Source: Euptelea pleiosperma (lineage: Eukaryota > Streptophyta > Magnoliopsida > Ranunculales > Eupteleaceae). From it: 64,000 nt of DNA. A model generated the notes under the pieces. The model was not told the origin of the DNA. It searched no databases and saw only the letters and a program-made list of their open reading frames with translations. A program made the translations under genes and the position numbers. Where the stretch lies: NCBI GenBank assembly GCA_035048495.1, contig CM068546.1, positions 35,234,674-35,298,673 of the forward strand, read 5' to 3'. Below, one piece after another: positions 62,805 through 64,000 of the stretch. Every line of letters starts with the position of its first letter. Within the stretch, counting starts at the first letter, position 1.

Positions 62805-62985
62805 TGGGAGATTTCTTGCATTGGATTTGAGCATTTTAATGGAGCAATTTGTAGCCGTTGAATTTTTAAAGTTTTAGTGCTCAAATCTAACTGCTAAAAA
62901 CCACCTATCAAGCTGATTTTTGGTGTCTATCCACTAGAAGTGGAGCCAAACATCCATGTAATCAATCGACCAAAAAGATGTCTTT
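62805..62985. mobile_element. partial foldback MITE (family F)
   Basis: A right arm with ACCACCTATCAAGCTGATTTTTGG and AGCCAAACATCCATGTAATC, and part of a left arm. No complete termini. Confidence 0.4.
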
Positions 62986-63045
62986 TATGGCATTTTGGGT
63001 GTGCCCGCGTAAATTTCTGAGCCAATTGAGAGGGACACCAAAACC

Positions 63046-63430
63046 TTAGCTCCTGATTAGGGGAGAAGGGGCCCTCCCCTTCATATTATATAGCTTTTAA
63101 CTTAGGTCCGCTACCCCAATCATGATTTCCCCTACACTTAAGAGGTAAAGGAATGACCCTTCCCTTTTGGGCCGGTTGTGGGCTGGGAGGGATTCGAATC
63201 CCATCCAAAACAGTTGTGGGCTTCGAATCCCATCCCCCCGGCCCCCGGGCCCCAGCATTGTTGTTTATAGCCACATGCTCTAATCTTCTGAGCCACGGCC
63301 CCCACCCCATCTCCACTGGATCTATTCCCGCTTCCCGTAATTTTCCTAAAAAAAAAGAAAATTTTCTTTCCTCAGCCATTTTCTTTATTAGTTTTGGTTC
63401 CGGGCTTGTGATTCATTTAGCCAGTTTTCG
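63046..63430 (-). other. nuclear plastid DNA (NUPT) from the rRNA-operon end of the inverted repeat
   Basis: On the minus strand the order is GGAAGCGGGAATAGATCCAGTGGAGA-type spacer, a degenerate trnR-ACG, then ACCGGCCCAAAAGGGAAGGG, AATCATGATTGGGGTAGCGGACC and AAGCTATATAATATGAAG-type sequence. This is the order and wording I remember for the plastid region between rrn5 and trnN. Many changes are C to T or G to A at CpG sites, as expected for an old, methylated insertion. Exact ends are uncertain. Confidence 0.72.
63179..63302 (-). pseudogene. trnR-ACG: plastid trnR-ACG remnant
   Basis: The 5' part GGCCGTGGCTCAGAAGATTAGAGC matches the D-arm region of plastid tRNA-Arg. The anticodon stem-loop ATGTGGCTATAAACAACA replaces the expected CACGTGGCTACGAACCACG, so the ACG anticodon is gone. 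An extra ~50 bp with a second ATGGGATTCGAA block lies before the intact T-arm GGGATTCGAATCCC and acceptor end CCAGCCCA. It is 124 bp instead of about 74, so it cannot be a functional tRNA. Confidence 0.7.
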
Positions 63431-64000
63431 TTTTCTTTATTAGTTTAGGTTTCGGGCTTGTGATTCATTTAGCCAGTTTTCGAGGCTTATTGTTTGAATT
63501 GACATATAGTGGAAGCTCAAACCGTCGGTCACGTAAATCTTTTTGTTCTCGTACATGGATTATATAACAAACACACAGTGGTTGTCTCCCCACTTATACC
63601 TCTTACAGGTTAAGACAAAGAAGGGCTCGGATCTTAGCCCAAACTGGAAGGTGGATCTCAGTCACTCACACCCTATTTTGGCAAATACTTTGTCAGGGAA
63701 TGCCGTGGGCACGGAGCCACCCACTAGTAATTAAACAATTGATACTAAATTGATAAAATGATTAGATTTTTTGCCATAGATGTGTTTCTTAAGCAACTTC
63801 TATCAAGGGCTAAGACCAACATTTGGACAGTGAGATTGATGACAAAGTATGACTTGTAAGAATATATTTGATCGGGTATGGAAGAAGTTTAGACTGGCGG
63901 TACAGGAAATCAACCCACCGTAACAGAGAATTAGGGCACGGAAGAAAGAGGTGGATTATTCGAGTCAAAGCTTTGATTGAGATGAGTAAAACTTCCATCA
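63431..64000. other. intergenic; short doublet at its start
   Basis: TTTCTTTATTAGTTT(A/T)GGTT(T/C)CGGGCTTGTGATTCATTTAGCC occurs twice in tandem (about 63380-63425 and 63432-63478). After that nothing is recognised. Confidence 0.4.

Noticed and set aside
63153..63443. ORF of 96 codons over the plastid insertion
   Set aside because: It overlaps a tRNA remnant and plastid spacer and has no protein domain.

Overview
This is a piece of an angiosperm nuclear genome. The evidence is GT-AG introns, plant-only gene families (LEA_3, DUF538, SRC2-type C2 proteins, SEC15), a Tat-lineage Ty3/gypsy retrotransposon, hAT, Mutator and Helitron non-autonomous elements, and a decayed plastid DNA insertion. I cannot name the species. 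A dicot or early-diverging angiosperm is only a guess. Real genes are few and AT-rich intergenic DNA, mostly nested transposons, fills the rest.

Supported host genes: a two-exon LEA_3 (SAG21/LEA5-like) gene at 7259-8367 (+); two intronless C2-domain (SRC2/BAP-like) paralogues in opposite orientation at 22575-23135 (-) and 37220-37786 (+), with the promoter-only relic of a third copy at 17176-17439; a secreted DUF538 protein at 30993-31523 (-); a B3-like short ORF at 13540-13968 (-); and an intronless SEC15B exocyst gene at 59879-62302 (-). A truncated LINE RNase H tail lies at 40090-40436 (+).

Layout: 1-6.6 kb holds hAT and foldback MITEs and a decayed triplicated sequence. 6.6-8.6 kb is the LEA gene. 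8.6-22 kb is MITEs, LTR relics and a 178-bp tandem array (20.58-21.82 kb). 22-28.8 kb holds a C2 gene, hAT MITEs, a Helitron, and a Mutator-like element with a TRIM inside. 29-31.6 kb holds a segmental duplication and DUF538. 32-37 kb holds a Pack-MULE carrying receptor-kinase sequence and a long-TIR element. 37-38 kb is the second C2 gene. 40-45 kb holds deep transposon nests. 46,916-59,591 is a complete, very young Tat retrotransposon. 59.6-62.3 kb is SEC15B. 63.05-63.43 kb is plastid-derived DNA with a broken trnR-ACG.

The most notable system is the 12,666-bp Tat element, read on the minus strand. Its 1,356-bp LTRs differ at one base by my reading and it is flanked by the 5-bp duplication CGCCT. 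Gag-protease and pol lie in one frame separated by a single UAG in the tobamovirus-type readthrough context UAG-CAA-UUA. An antisense, apparently three-exon ORF with its own TATA box sits between pol and the 3' LTR. A 93-bp tandem array lies beside it. The element inserted about 25 bp beyond the likely poly(A) signal of SEC15B, in the same orientation.
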